Assembly: GCA_001586965.3 (NCBI GenBank) | Contig: LUCW03000039.1 | Span: forward strand, 32,501 to 96,500 | DNA: 64,000 bases | From: Sphaeroforma sirkka | Taxonomy: Eukaryota > Opisthokonta > Ichthyosporea > Ichthyophonida | Direction of reading: 5' to 3' | The notes under the pieces: generated by a model | Told to the model about the DNA's origin: nothing | What the model saw: the letters and a program-made list of their open reading frames with translations, nothing else | Databases searched by the model: none | Position numbers and translations under genes: made by a program | Shown: one piece after another, positions 15,001-25,146 of the stretch | Position numbering within the stretch: position 1 is the stretch's first letter | Layout: every line of letters starts with the position of its first letter

Positions 15001-15260
15001 GGTTTTTGCTTGTACGGTTGTAGGTGTGTGGGTTTTTGCTTGTACGGATGTAAGGTATGTGGGTTTTGCTTATACGGTTGTAGGTGTGTGGGTTTTTGCT
15101 TGTACGGATGTAAGGTATGAGAATTTTTGCTTGTACGGTTGTAGGTTTGTGGGTTTTTGCTTGTACGGTTGTAGGGTATGTGGGTTTTTGCTTGTACGGT
15201 TGTAGGGTATGTGGGTTTTTTGCTTGTACGGTTCTAGGGTATGTTGGTTTTGCTTGTAGG
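1..15260 (+). repeat. GT-rich satellite array, unit about 29 bp
   Basis: More than 15 kb of uninterrupted tandem repeats, roughly 520 copies. The unit is GGTATGTGGGTTTTGCTTG followed by TACAGTTGTA. Common variants are GGTGTGTGGG for GGTATGTGGG, ACTTG for GCTTG, CGGTTG for CAGTTG, and CGGATGTAA for the last part. Unit length wanders between about 25 and 35 bp through small indels. The plus strand is very rich in G and T. A block of about 17 units carrying rare variants (GGAGGCGTG, TATGAGAATTTTT) occurs near 500-710 and again near 985-1183, an offset of about 490 bp; related variants recur near 13870 and 15115. It therefore has some higher-order structure. The array starts at or before the window edge. 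Open frames inside it, up to 389 codons, are only read-through of the repeat. Confidence 0.97.
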
Positions 15261-15614
15261 ATTTATGTATGTATGTATGTGTTTATAATGCGTTCATACC
15301 AATGCAATACTGGCTTATAAAATATGTGTGTGTATAGAAATACATTGATACATTGATTGCTAGTAGAGTATGGGGCGTACCTAATCATTATGTTACCTCA
15401 CAACCCATGATGGCTGCAAATGTACGCTTATCTGGTTGGGGGCATGCGTGTACAAGAACACCCATTGTCTCATACTATTTATATATATATATAGTGTTAA
15501 ATATATTTAATATATATCTTGCAGCAATCACCTGCCCATAAGTAGAAAAATCTAGGGATTTGGCTTCTCCTACATGCTACATAATTTTCTAACACTAGAC
15601 TACAACCCCTGTAG
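15261..15614. other. Satellite-to-gene junction, intron-like sequence
   Basis: Unique AT-rich DNA between the last satellite unit and the first recognisable exon of the APC8-like gene. It contains a short TA-rich stretch near 15480-15525 and ends in CCCCTGTAG, a usable splice acceptor. I find no exon that would supply the preceding TPR helices, so this is best read as the 3' part of an intron whose 5' part is the satellite or lies beyond it. Confidence 0.5.
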
Positions 15615-16651
15615 AGAGGAGCCCAAGACCCGGAGAATCAACCAGATGCCTTTGTATCGCTAGCAAAGATCTTAATCGCAGATCAGAGGATGGACGAAGC
15701 CGCTGATACGTACCTTACATATATCAATATGCTGGTAGAGGATGACTATGTATGTGAGCTAGGGGTGTGTCCCGTGAGTATAGTATCCAGGTTAGGGGTG
15801 TTGTCATGGCAATGGAATATGCGTATGTATGTGAAAACTCTATAACTTCCGCAGAGGAATGGGTAATTTTTTTTTTGGGGGGGGGAGTAGCGCAAATTAG
15901 CTATGAATATTAGGCAGAAGTACCACCTTGAGCGTGTACAACGAAACCTCTGAGAAGTTAAGAGTCCGTATGCTTCCCACAGAGAGTTACATATAGTTTG
16001 TATATACAAATTTGTGGTTTTCGATGTACCTTATAAGATCAGTTCACAAAGGGTCATACATAGTAGATATGCTCGTAGGTTGATGGCTGATGATAGCGTA
16101 CGAGAGAAGAGCCTGTGGTCTGTCTAACAGCTGTCACGTCACGTCTATCAAATGAAGGACTGGTTTAGTTGGTTGGGTTGCTTCTAGTAGGTATTTGATA
16201 CTAGCTGGTACATCGGACTTGCATACTGATCGGTCCGATGCACGCGTTCTAAAAATAGACCACAGATCATTCGTTCGCTGAGGCCTGCCTGTATCTCACC
16301 AAGTTCTACATGCTGAAAGAAGATTACGACAAGGCGTTGGTATTTGCGCAAAGGGTAAGCCTGTCACACAAGAACGATGTAAAATCGATGATGAATGCGA
16401 TTGTGGGTATTGGATTGTAGAATGAAGCCGTGATCCATAGTTGCTACATGGTCCCCGATAAATAGATATATGTTGGTGATAACTTGAATACTTGATATAT
16501 ACTTCTGTAGGGGGTAATCTGCATGTGCATAGGACCGTGTAGCACTCCATATATATATATATATATATATATGTCTGTGTCTGTATCTGTGTCTATGTCT
16601 GTGTCTGTGTCTGTGTCCGTGTCTGTGTCTGTGTGTCTGTGTGTCTGTGTC

Positions 16652-16684
<33 letters not shown>

Positions 16685-17047
16685 TTCTATATTTCTATAT
16701 TTCTATATTTCTATATTCCTATTTTTATGCTGTGGGTGCTCGGCTAAAACGGAAAGAATAGATCGAGCCTTGCTGATACTACACGCGCATCAGAGCATAT
16801 GTATTCTAACTGATGCCTGAGCTTGAGCGGGTTTATTTTTGTCTATTGGGTTGCATGTACATATTCTACCGAATGAATCTATCTTCAAACCACATGACGT
16901 TCATAGTGTGTCTGTGTGCACTGAGTAACGCACCTGTTAATGCTAATTGCCCGTCGTTCCTGTGTACAGTTGATTGGTTTATCTGGGGGTCCGGAGAAAG
17001 AGGAGGCCACTATTCTTCTGCGGCAGATCAATAGTAAATCAACATGA
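15615..17047 (+). CDS. APC8/CDC23-like anaphase-promoting complex subunit, C-terminal exons only
   Basis: Three exons, 15615-15749, 16259-16354 and 16970-17047, join in phase 0 and encode 102 residues plus TGA. Donors are GTATGT and GTAAGC; acceptors end TGTAG, AATAG and TACAG (for exon 2, 16266 is a less good alternative start). The peptide reads as TPR helices: SLAKILIADQRMDEAADTYL in exon 1, EACLYLTKFYMLKEDYDKAL in exon 2, and EEATILLRQI just before the stop. From memory of CDC23/APC8, order and spacing match its C-terminus (a helix ending CYIKYIQ, then FRYLAQYYF, then EEGKALLRQI). In that family the protein is a TPR scaffold of the APC/C ubiquitin ligase that drives mitotic exit. Family members are about 550-600 residues, so roughly 80% of the gene is missing from the visible DNA; the satellite occupies everything upstream. 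The tail after the last TPR helix is very short. Another TPR protein is possible but fits less well. Confidence 0.72.
15865..15888 (+). repeat. Homopolymer T-run followed by G-run
   Basis: A run of about ten T is followed directly by about ten G inside the first intron of the APC8-like gene. It is a likely slippage site and otherwise unremarkable. Confidence 0.8.
16548..16735 (+). repeat. Compound microsatellite in last APC8-like intron
   Basis: (TA)n is followed by an imperfect (TCTGTG)n tract of about 80 bp, then (TA)n again and a short run of TTTCTATA units. All lie inside the intron 16355-16969. Open frames through it encode only Ser/Val or Thr/Asp repeats and are not genes. Confidence 0.9.
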
Positions 17048-17272
17048 ATTGAACGAAGCGCGTATGCATACGTCAAATACAGCGTGAATTAATCGCAGAG
17101 CGCAGGATACGTCAAATACAGCGTGAATTGATTGCAGAGTGCACACATACGTCAGATACAGCGTGAATTAATCGCATAGCGCATGCATACGTCAAATGCA
17201 GCGTGAACTAATCGAAGTGCGCATGTATACGTCAAATACATCGTGAAATAATCGAAGAGTGCATACCACTGA
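17042..17272 (+). repeat. 41-bp minisatellite at the stop codon of the APC8-like gene
   Basis: About five and a half imperfect copies of a unit of about 41 bp built on CATACGTCAAATACAGCGTG and AATTAATCGCAGAGCG. The first partial copy begins at the TGA stop itself, so the array would form the start of the 3' UTR. Copies differ from each other at several positions, so the array is not brand new. Confidence 0.85.
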
Positions 17273-17613
17273 CATAGCAACGGAGAGGACTTGTGCTTGT
17301 GCTCTGGCGACATAACGCAATAGCAGACACTATACTGGGAATGATTTATGGGTACTCACGCTCATTATAAGTAATATCCAGTGCATATCTGATGGATAGC
17401 TAATATCCAGTGCATATCTGATGGATAGCTATGCCGCTGGCATCGTGCGTAAAATACAAGGGGAAGTACATACTACAGTCCTGATAGCTAGCACATTTCA
17501 ATGTCGATGCGCTTAGCAATTCCGGGTCCGTCACCTTACCGAGAGCACATTAGTAGTGCTTCCCGTGGCTTGGGTACAGAACTTAGTACGTATATTGATG
17601 AGTGGCGATGGTA
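17273..17613. other. Non-coding, with a short tandem duplication
   Basis: No convincing gene. A 29-bp segment starting AATATCCAGTGCATATCTG occurs twice head to tail at about 17374-17431. Confidence 0.6.
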
Positions 17614-17990
<377 letters not shown>

Positions 17991-18565
17991 GCACTGATGC
18001 CGCTCACAACTCAATATATGTATACTTTTGAACGCCGTCCAAAGTAACCGATACGATAGAATAGCTTAAACTCTGGCGACTAAAATATTACAGGACTACA
18101 TAGATACATATTCTCATACAAAGGGAATCCATAGCTTTGAAGTGTCAATGCTGTGAATATAATACATGAATAAACGACATACAGGTCCCATACTTTATCG
18201 CACACAAATCAAGCACTCGAACCAAGATAAGCCAATTACTGGTCTGAAGATCGTTCCTTTACTGTATGCCACATTGCGGTCAACCGTTTCGTATGTCACA
18301 GTACAACACCAACCATTCGCTGAAACTGACAAGCCTTTATGGATAATCTGCCTGCCTTTAACTTCAGATGTAGGCTACCATGCTAGATTTAACCAAGTAG
18401 CAAACTCAACACCGCACTATGCTATATCGTATACAACCGTCTTGGTATGCTCTACGGTATCGAGCTTAAAAGGTTGGGGTAAATTTCACTACATCACCTT
18501 GGCACGCGTTCATCTCAATGAACATTTGTATATACGTGCCTATGTATATGTGTGATCCGCTGTTT
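17991..18565. other. Intergenic, no convincing gene
   Basis: A 129-codon plus-strand open frame (18166-18555) is present, but it shows no recognisable domain and its end runs beside the gene on the other strand. I see no splice or repeat signal that would support it. Confidence 0.45.
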
Positions 18566-18826
18566 CTATTTGGTGGCTTCCGCCACATCCTTGGCCATCT
18601 GGTTGACTTTGTTCCTAGAGTCCTGCTGTACCGTTGCTGCCGTGTTATTAACATTGTGCACTCCATTGTCTATGGCCTCGGCAGCCGCTTCAGCACCATC
18701 ATTGATTGCATCGGCCACCTTCTGTGCGGTTGGATTGTTGATTGAGTTTGCGAGGTCAGTGGCACCGTGTTTGATCGCGTTGGCAGCCTTCTGGGCGTTC
18801 GTGGATTGGCCATAGACGGGCTCCAT
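18566..18826 (-). CDS. Small Ala/Asn-rich amphipathic (LEA-like) protein, 86 aa
   Basis: An intronless frame on the minus strand from an ATG at 18826 to a TAG at 18566. The product has about 19 Ala and 12 Asn in 86 residues, no Cys and almost no aromatics. It has a loosely repeated motif A-x-A-I-x-x-G (ANAIKHG near residue 15, ADAINDG near 38, AEAIDNG near 49) and a Lys/Glu-rich end (MAKDVAEATK). This composition and the amphipathic helical spacing resemble late-embryogenesis-abundant and Hsp12-type stress proteins, which are unfolded when hydrated and fold on membranes or on drying. That is a resemblance in character only; I cannot assign a family. There is no signal peptide or membrane segment. 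Overlapping frames on the plus strand look like shadows because they lack such biased composition. CCAAT and a TATA-like GATTATA lie within about 40 bp upstream of the ATG. Confidence 0.6.
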   Translation of the reverse strand: MEPVYGQSTNAQKAANAIKHGATDLANSINNPTAQKVADAINDGAEAAAEAIDNGVHNVNNTAATVQQDSRNKVNQMAKDVAEATK

Positions 18827-20561
18827 GATGAATAAGTGGCAGGGCTTGTATTGGTATAATCACTCTCTTATGAATATTGAAAACACTAATCAGATGATAT
18901 ATTGAATACCGGGAGGCGTGATTTATTTAGTCAGTTCACAGTTGGCTATGAGACTATGACAATAACTTATTTGTGAACACCTTTTTTAAATATATAAACC
19001 ACCATGACCATCTCGACTATACTATTAGTAGTAGTAGAGAATCTTAAAATGCCTGATCACTGATCAGACTACTCTCTATCTCTCTAGTAGTATTTATTCA
19101 TATAGAATCTCTCTCTACTCTCTCTCTGACTGTGTTTTTGTCCGAAGGCGAGTCACAAGAGTGATCAAGTTAATGAGGACAATAAGGACTTCATTTATAT
19201 ATATAAAAGGTCACAACTATGTACATTCAAATTCCTGTGTGATAAAATAAAATAAAATAAATCATGCATAGTTGCATACTGTTGTTTTTTTAAATACTTG
19301 CTTATTTATGTAACATCACACACAGATACATTATTTTTTATAAAAACATGTATGTGTTCTGTTTTATTTTTAAGAATTTTACTACTAACTCTCTCTAAAG
19401 TCTAGACTCTGAGAGAGAGTCTATGAGAGAGAGTCTATTTAAAAAATAGGTGTTGGAAATTATTAAAATATCGTTAAAAATTTAAAAAATAATTGAGTGA
19501 CCATATGTACAACTGTACATATTGTGGCTTTTTTTAGAAGAAGTGTCACAAAGTCTTATATTTCTTTCTTTTGAATGGTATTCATATGTACTGATATGTA
19601 TTATCTAACAATAAGGAAAGCCACACTACTCATTTAGTCATTTACATTATTTGGATCAATATGTCGATTGACCAATTGTAAAGACAATTTGCTACTCATT
19701 GAATTTTCTAATAATATATTTAAATTGGTAGATATTTTTGTTATCCAATCATAAATCAACTGTTCAAGACTGTTCTTTCTCTTTTCATTTTGACACCCTT
19801 TGAATGGTAAATATGTATGTATATTTAAGGCTATGATTTTTAATATTTATAAAATATCACTGAAACAGTGAGCCTTCAGTGAGGGTGTGAGCTTGGAAGT
19901 CTCTCCAGACTTGATTGACGACTTTTAGTTTATGCCTGTCCGTCATAAAATTCCCTATAAAAAGGCCCTTTTGAAAACCAAAATTACATTCTATTGTAAT
20001 ACGCCTACAAAAAGGCCCGTTGCATCAAAACCAACCAATTATGAAACCTCGTGTGCGAAAGGGTTTAACGCGTTTATTAGAAGATTAACGGGTTGTGCGC
20101 TGTGAGGCACTGGCTAAGTTTCTAGAATTTGGAGGGGGTGGGATCACCAGCATCAAAAGTTAGATATCTCAATAGCCGTTCCAACGCCTTCAGCCCCCAG
20201 TTTTAAAATCACAAGTGATCAATTTTCAATGACCAAGTCACATATGATGATATTTAATACTGTCATAACTTTTTCTCGAAAATATTTTTTGAAACTTCCT
20301 GAATGTTCTTTTTTCAAAACTGTCTAAGAAGGAGTTGTTTCAAAAAGAAATGAACCGCCATATTTCATATATGGCATGAAAAAGTGTGGGTGACCGTGGC
20401 GTGTGTCACTGCCTCACTGTGTAGTACATGATATATTTATATTCACCAGAGCGCTTTGGCCTCATGTCTACATATATATATATATATATATATGGAGTTT
20501 GTCCATATTCAATCACAACCAACGATATTTACACATAACAGACATATGAATAGTTAAAAGA
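18827..20561. other. Long AT-rich non-coding stretch
   Basis: No convincing coding frame. It holds clusters of CT/GA-rich simple sequence (about 19060-19140 and 19390-19440) including AGTAGTAG runs, and several short inverted repeats such as TTTGAAAC near 20289 with GTTTCAAA near 20337, and CCATAT...ATATGG near 20354. Two similar AAAAAGGCCC words lie near 19960 and 20016. A (TA)n tract at 20471-20492 lies about 70 bp upstream of the next gene's ATG and could serve as its TATA region. Confidence 0.5.
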
Positions 20562-21566
20562 ATGGCTGCAACGCTAAACTACGCGAATCAGCAGCCCATG
20601 TCAATGCCCTTGGGAAATACACAACAAACTTATGGTGATCATATAAATATGAACTACACCAGACAAGCACCCTACATGGCGACATCACATGCGCAAATGC
20701 ACTCCCACCCCACCTGGAATATCAATGAGCCATTTACAGCGCACATTCCTCATACCCCTATGCATGGTAGTACGCACGGACCCAATAACAGTATGCACAC
20801 GTATAACGTCTTTGGGAAGCGTGATATGAGTACGCGAGACGCTGCAGCTACGTCGTCGAGTCAGGCCAAACCGGCGGATAACAGCGGATTAGCTAAAGTG
20901 ATTAAGCGCATACGTTTGTCCTCGCCAGAGGAACTGGGCAGTGCCAATACACCAGTTGCGTCCGAGGGGACTTTTAGTTATAAAACCAAAAATGTGCAGT
21001 ACGGACAATCGCAGCCTTACAATGGTGCGACAGATCCCAGCAATCACTGGGGAGGAAGGGAGGACATTAGTACTGATGAAGGACGTGTGTATAATGTAGA
21101 TAATAATTTTGGTACAAGTAAAGTCACACCACTAGATGACAGGCCGATGCAGTCTGTGCCGGGCGTTGGCACACAGTGGCGCAATCAGATAGACGGGATG
21201 CAGAATGGAACTTCGCGGACAATGCAATATGCTGATAATGATTATGATTGCGAGATGGCTGACGAGAAGCCTATAATTTTCAAGAGCAAGTCCAAACCTG
21301 AGGACATGCAGGTTGTTTTGTATAGCGGAAACGACCGGGATGTAGACAACCATCGAGCTAACTTTAATAGTATACCGGCTCATGTGCTGAGCAATCTGTC
21401 AACACTTCACAGGCCGTTGCCCGTCCCCACTGATCTCAACTCCCTGGTGGTGTACAACGAATCTGTAGCAAGGAGTCGTACGAGTAGGGAAGATAAATCT
21501 GATAGCCCTGAATGCCGTGTGGAAGAAATAGACGATGATGAGGATGACGATATCATGCTTATGTGA
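20562..21566 (+). CDS. Uncharacterised disordered, probably nuclear protein, 334 aa
   Basis: An uninterrupted 1005-bp frame from ATGGCTGCAACG to TGA. Residues 1-90 are rich in Gln, Asn, Met, His, Pro and Thr with almost no hydrophobic clusters. Residues 112-119 are KVIKRIRL followed by SSPEEL, a plausible nuclear-localisation signal next to a phospho-site-like motif. Two short hydrophobic strands occur later (MQVVLYSG near 250 and NSLVVYNE near 298). The C-terminus is strongly acidic (EEIDDDEDDDIMLM). There is no signal peptide or membrane segment. The pattern suits a transcription or chromatin co-factor, but I do not recognise a family and infer no function. Codon variety, the single long frame and a canonical AATAAA 150 bp downstream support it as a real gene. 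A frame on the opposite strand at 21132-21383 is a shadow. Confidence 0.75.
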   Translation: MAATLNYANQQPMSMPLGNTQQTYGDHINMNYTRQAPYMATSHAQMHSHPTWNINEPFTAHIPHTPMHGSTHGPNNSMHTYNVFGKRDMSTRDAAATSSSQAKPADNSGLAKVIKRIRLSSPEELGSANTPVASEGTFSYKTKNVQYGQSQPYNGATDPSNHWGGREDISTDEGRVYNVDNNFGTSKVTPLDDRPMQSVPGVGTQWRNQIDGMQNGTSRTMQYADNDYDCEMADEKPIIFKSKSKPEDMQVVLYSGNDRDVDNHRANFNSIPAHVLSNLSTLHRPLPVPTDLNSLVVYNESVARSRTSREDKSDSPECRVEEIDDDEDDDIMLM

Positions 21567-21571
21567 TTTGG

Positions 21572-21587
21572 CGCACTTTTAAGTGCG
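21572..21587 (+). promoter_or_regulatory. Perfect 3' UTR hairpin
   Basis: CGCACTT and AAGTGCG form a perfect 7-bp stem around a TT loop, starting 5 bases after the stop codon of the disordered-protein gene. It could be an mRNA stability or translation-end structure. It lacks the flanking sequences expected of a histone-type stem-loop. Confidence 0.5.
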
Positions 21588-21715
21588 ACCATGACGCAAC
21601 TGAAGTTCGTCAAATACAGACGCTGGCTTTGCTATGCATAGCTGATACGGTCTGAATGTCCTGTGGGTATGCCACAGATGCTACGTTGTAAAAGTAATAC
21701 ACGCGAAATCAATTA

Positions 21716-21721
21716 AATAAA
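21716..21721 (+). terminator. AATAAA polyadenylation signal
   Basis: A canonical AATAAA lies 150 bp after the stop of the 334-aa gene and is followed by AT-rich sequence, so it probably marks the mRNA end. Confidence 0.55.
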
Positions 21722-22834
21722 TTTATGAAACATTCACTAATTTACAGAAGATGCAGCTCACGACCTGTGAAGATTGGTTTTGAGTGTCGATATTGTATTT
21801 TTACCAAATATGAAATATAAAGTTGTATGCTATGGCAACGGCAGACACTGGCTCGGCTACAAGTGATACAGTTTACAAGCACTTTCGCTATACTACAGTG
21901 ATATGGCCTAAAGATAATACACACCTTGAATTGGTTCAACATATTCCATACTACACCAGAGTCCCACGACCTGTTTCATATATATAAGTGATAATGCATC
22001 CAGTATAGATTGCGTAATATAATAGGCAACGAAAATCTATCAAAGTATTATTGTACCTGCCAGGAGCATACAGTATATTCATTAGTTATATATCCTTGTA
22101 AAAATATATGACCTAAACTTGCTATAAAAAAAATGTTGCCGTGCAATAGACAGCCTCTAATTCAACATCGATCTGCAGTGATCGCTACATACTGTAATTC
22201 AGGTAGCGTTACATGCATTATTTTGCATCAGCGTCTGATTTATATATACTGGCCAGACCACCTCTTCGGCCGTGTGCTGTAGACGCACTACTTTCACAGC
22301 CACCAGGGCCTTTATAGGTGCATCCGCTGTAAAAAGTGTGGCTATTAACATTATTGTGTTTGTTTATACTTCGCAAGGCGCTGTCCGTTGATGTCTGGCA
22401 GTGAGTGAGTGAGTGCAACACCCGACGAACCGTTTTTCTGACTCGGCTCACATGTATACCACCGTGTTGATACGTTTAAAATAAGCGGCCCGACTATAAT
22501 AAGCTGTTGCCAGTGAGCCATTCCCTGTACTTCATATCACTTTCTCAGCCACTGTAGCCAGCTATAAGAAGTGCTTCGGTTATAACAAGTACGGCTGTTG
22601 CCATTTGGCCTATAAGTTCTCAATTTAGAGCGGTGCCCATCGACGTCTTGGCAGTGAAAGCAAATTAACACTCACGGTTAGTGCGGTCCAACCATCAATT
22701 CATGGCAGCAGACGTACCCTGATATAAATCATGTCGGTTTAATGGATTGCATAAGCTACATCATAGCTTATACCCATTCCACATACGCTGTGATTTCACA
22801 GACGCTGCTGTGATGCTATTTAGTCATCGTCTAG
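21722..22834. other. Intergenic, with an old local duplication
   Basis: No supported gene. Two segments resemble each other at about 22290-22420 and 22550-22670. Both have CAGCCAC followed by CTATAAG/CTATTAAC-like words, then a GCGSTGYCC core and a TGGCAGTGA end (AAGGCGCTGTCCGTTGATG against AGAGCGGTGCCCATCGACG). They look like copies of an old duplication of about 250 bp. Short frames here are not convincing. Confidence 0.35.
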
Positions 22835-22951
22835 ATACATACTGTTGTATTCGCTTCCGAATTCGGACATGGCGTCGGCGACGACGAGAAGCTGCTTACG
22901 GAATACATAAGCAGTGCCGCACAATCCAAACAGTATGTACATGAACATTAA
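22835..22951 (+). CDS. Possible exon of an unrecognised gene
   Basis: After an acceptor-like CGTCTAG, an open frame of 38 codons encodes a protein-like sequence with the core SEFGHGVGDDEKLLTEYISS and ends at TAA. A donor-like CA/GTATGT at 22933 would alternatively make it an internal exon. I see no convincing partner exon on either side and no family match. A frame in another phase (22747-22944) is Arg-rich and less plausible. This is a weak candidate based on amino-acid quality alone. Confidence 0.22.
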   Translation: MHTVVFASEFGHGVGDDEKLLTEYISSAAQSKQYVHEH

Positions 22952-23221
22952 TTAGAACTTGTATATGTTATATTAGGATATAGTGTTTTGTGTGGTATTG
23001 GGATGAATTTTTGTGTATATAAACCTGGGCTCACTGGGCTGTGCCTGTGATATTATTTTATGACAACGCTTTGTTGAAATTTGACGCGGCTATTGGAGAA
23101 TGCTTCAGGCTAAGGCAGGCATAAGCGTTAGGCGTATCTGTCGCAGGTTTAAAGGGCGGTTATAGTATCGGTGGGTTTATTCGGCTTTGGCTCAAATGAC
23201 AGTCACTTGAACAACAACGCT
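22952..23221. other. Intergenic, nothing recognised
   Basis: Mixed-composition sequence without a supported frame or repeat. Confidence 0.5.
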
Positions 23222-23653
23222 TTATTTACATTTATAATCTCTATGCCAACTATATAGACCTCCAGTCTCCAGACCAGGGGACTGTGAGTGTATGTACATC
23301 GGACTCGGAGGTACACGCCATGGAACGGCGTGATGGGTACTTATGAACGCCCTTCTGTGGGCTTGTGCGGTTACCATGGAGACGGGTGTGGGGTAAAATC
23401 GCACGAAGCACAACCCAACTGTGATAGCATAGCAACTGCATATGACCGTGAACACTTTGGTGACTGGACCTGGAGAGCGTTTGTTTTGGGAAATCCATAT
23501 AGTACATCAAGAGGCGAAGCACCCGGGCTGGGTGGCTGTGATGATACTGAGTTTGTTGGTAGTGAGCCTTTCGCCAATGGGGTAGGTGAGTACACCATCA
23601 GTGAATCACCGCGTTGTCACGGTGCTGAGAGTTGTATTCAGTGTGTTTTATGA
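23222..23653. other. GC-richer island with open frames on both strands
   Basis: This block is richer in G+C than its surroundings and stays open in one plus frame (23288-23653, 121 codons) and in two or three minus frames (for example 23371-23598, 75 codons, Pro/Ser-rich start). A GTGAGT donor-like site on the plus strand lies near 23586. I cannot decide the strand or recognise a family. It may be an exon of an unseen gene. Confidence 0.25.
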
Positions 23654-23752
23654 TAAGGGAAGAAGCTTCTTGCTGTTGTATATATTCAGTTTTATATGCT
23701 TTGTGTATCTATTTTATGGTCTAACTGTTCGAGTGAAGATCATGTTAAGAGC

Positions 23753-23754
<2 letters not shown>

Positions 23755-23787
<33 letters not shown>

Positions 23788-23888
23788 ATGTGTGTGGGTG
23801 TGGGTGTGGGTGTGGGTGCGTATCTATGTATCTATGTATCTTGTATGTATATATATATATGTGTGTGTGTGTGTGTTTGTGTGTGTGC

Positions 23889-23964
<76 letters not shown>

Positions 23965-23985
23965 TATGTGTGATGTGCGTGTGTG

Positions 23986-24020
<35 letters not shown>

Positions 24021-24584
24021 GCATGCATGCATACATACATACATACACACACATGCAACATACACACTTGCACATACAAGCATGAGCATGCATGCATGCA
24101 TTGCACACACACATCGTACGCGCACATGCGTACATATACACATACTTGCGTGCATACTTGCGTTGCATCGCGTTGCATATCGCATCATCATGCATACACA
24201 TACATTATACGTAAAATACATCATACATACACACATACATACATACTTTTTTTATCCGTATATATATATATGTATATATATATGTGTGTGTGTTGCTTGT
24301 GTATTGTGATGTGTATGCGTTTGTGTGCGTCTATGTAGGTTTGTGTGTTTGTGTGTGTGTATGTATGTATTAGTATATCTATATCTACAATATATTTATT
24401 TATATATATATATGTGTGTGTGTGTGTGTATGTAATTTTGTGTACTCTATATAGATATAGATATATAGATGCGTTTATATATTATATATGTATATATATA
24501 TATGTGTGTGTGTGTGTGCGTTTTGTTGTGTCTGTGCCTGTGTCTGTGTCTCTTTTTTGTTTGTAAGTTTGTATGTATGTATCA

Positions 24585-24631
<47 letters not shown>

Positions 24632-24640
24632 GTACATAAC
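23755..24640 (+). repeat. Microsatellite cluster
   Basis: A nearly continuous series of simple repeats: (TA)n at 23757-23783, (GTGTGG)n at about 23786-23820, (GT)n near 23862-23888, a long (TA)n at about 23892-23960 and another at 23988-24020, (CATA)n at about 24021-24050 and again near 24220-24245, further TA/GT blocks at 24260-24440 and 24480-24520, and (TA)n at 24588-24628. Frames through it on both strands encode Ile-Tyr, Val-Cys or His-Thr repeats and are artefacts. Confidence 0.95.
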
Positions 24641-25146
24641 CGTAAATGAACAGATATGCATTTTTATTCGTTTGAAGCACATGTGCTTGCACGCTGTTGA
24701 AACTACGTATATCTATGATACGTATAAACGTCTACAGCAAGCTTAAGTTGGGAGGGAAGTAACACACAATCACCAGCTTATATATCGTCATGGGTTTCGA
24801 TTTGTCAGCTTTACTCTCTGACTTTTTGATATTTCAATACAAAATGTTTGTGTGTTCTATCGCTTCTTCAGGGTTTGATGATTTTATTGGTCATAAAAAA
24901 TAGGATTAACGGTTTGGGTGCTGTGTAGTGTAAGCGCAGTCTAATCTTTGTACTGCTGTATATACGTCCTTAACTTTAGTTCCGTATTCATAATTCTCAT
25001 TGTATACATGAGAACAAGTAGCAGATTCCGCAAAGGTGCAATGCAGGTATGTACAATGTTGTAGTCCGTTGAAGTATAACATTGGCAGATTCCTCGAGGC
25101 TTCCATCATCGCGTGCCTGTTTGAATATATCTATTCTATGTGTATG
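24641..25146. other. Intergenic or upstream intron sequence
   Basis: No firm gene. A 37-codon frame (24790-24903) beginning MGFDLSALLSDFLIFQYKMF has protein-like composition but no support beyond that. A GTATGT donor-like site lies near 25046. Upstream exons of the membrane-protein gene could lie here, but I cannot place one. Confidence 0.35.

Noticed and set aside
1-15260. Resemblance to a CRISPR array (units of about 29 bp)
   Set aside because: There are no unique spacers; units abut each other, and the rest of the window is eukaryotic.
443-15320. Dozens of Cys/Gly/Val-rich open frames, including one of 389 codons on the minus strand
   Set aside because: They are translations of the 29-bp satellite in different phases and change frame with each unit-length change.
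18166-18555. 129-codon plus-strand frame
   Set aside because: No domain, unremarkable composition, and no splice, promoter or poly(A) support.
18518-18815. Hydrophobic plus-strand frames of 75 and 87 codons
   Set aside because: Shadows of the Ala/Asn-rich minus-strand gene, whose biased composition is the more likely real signal.
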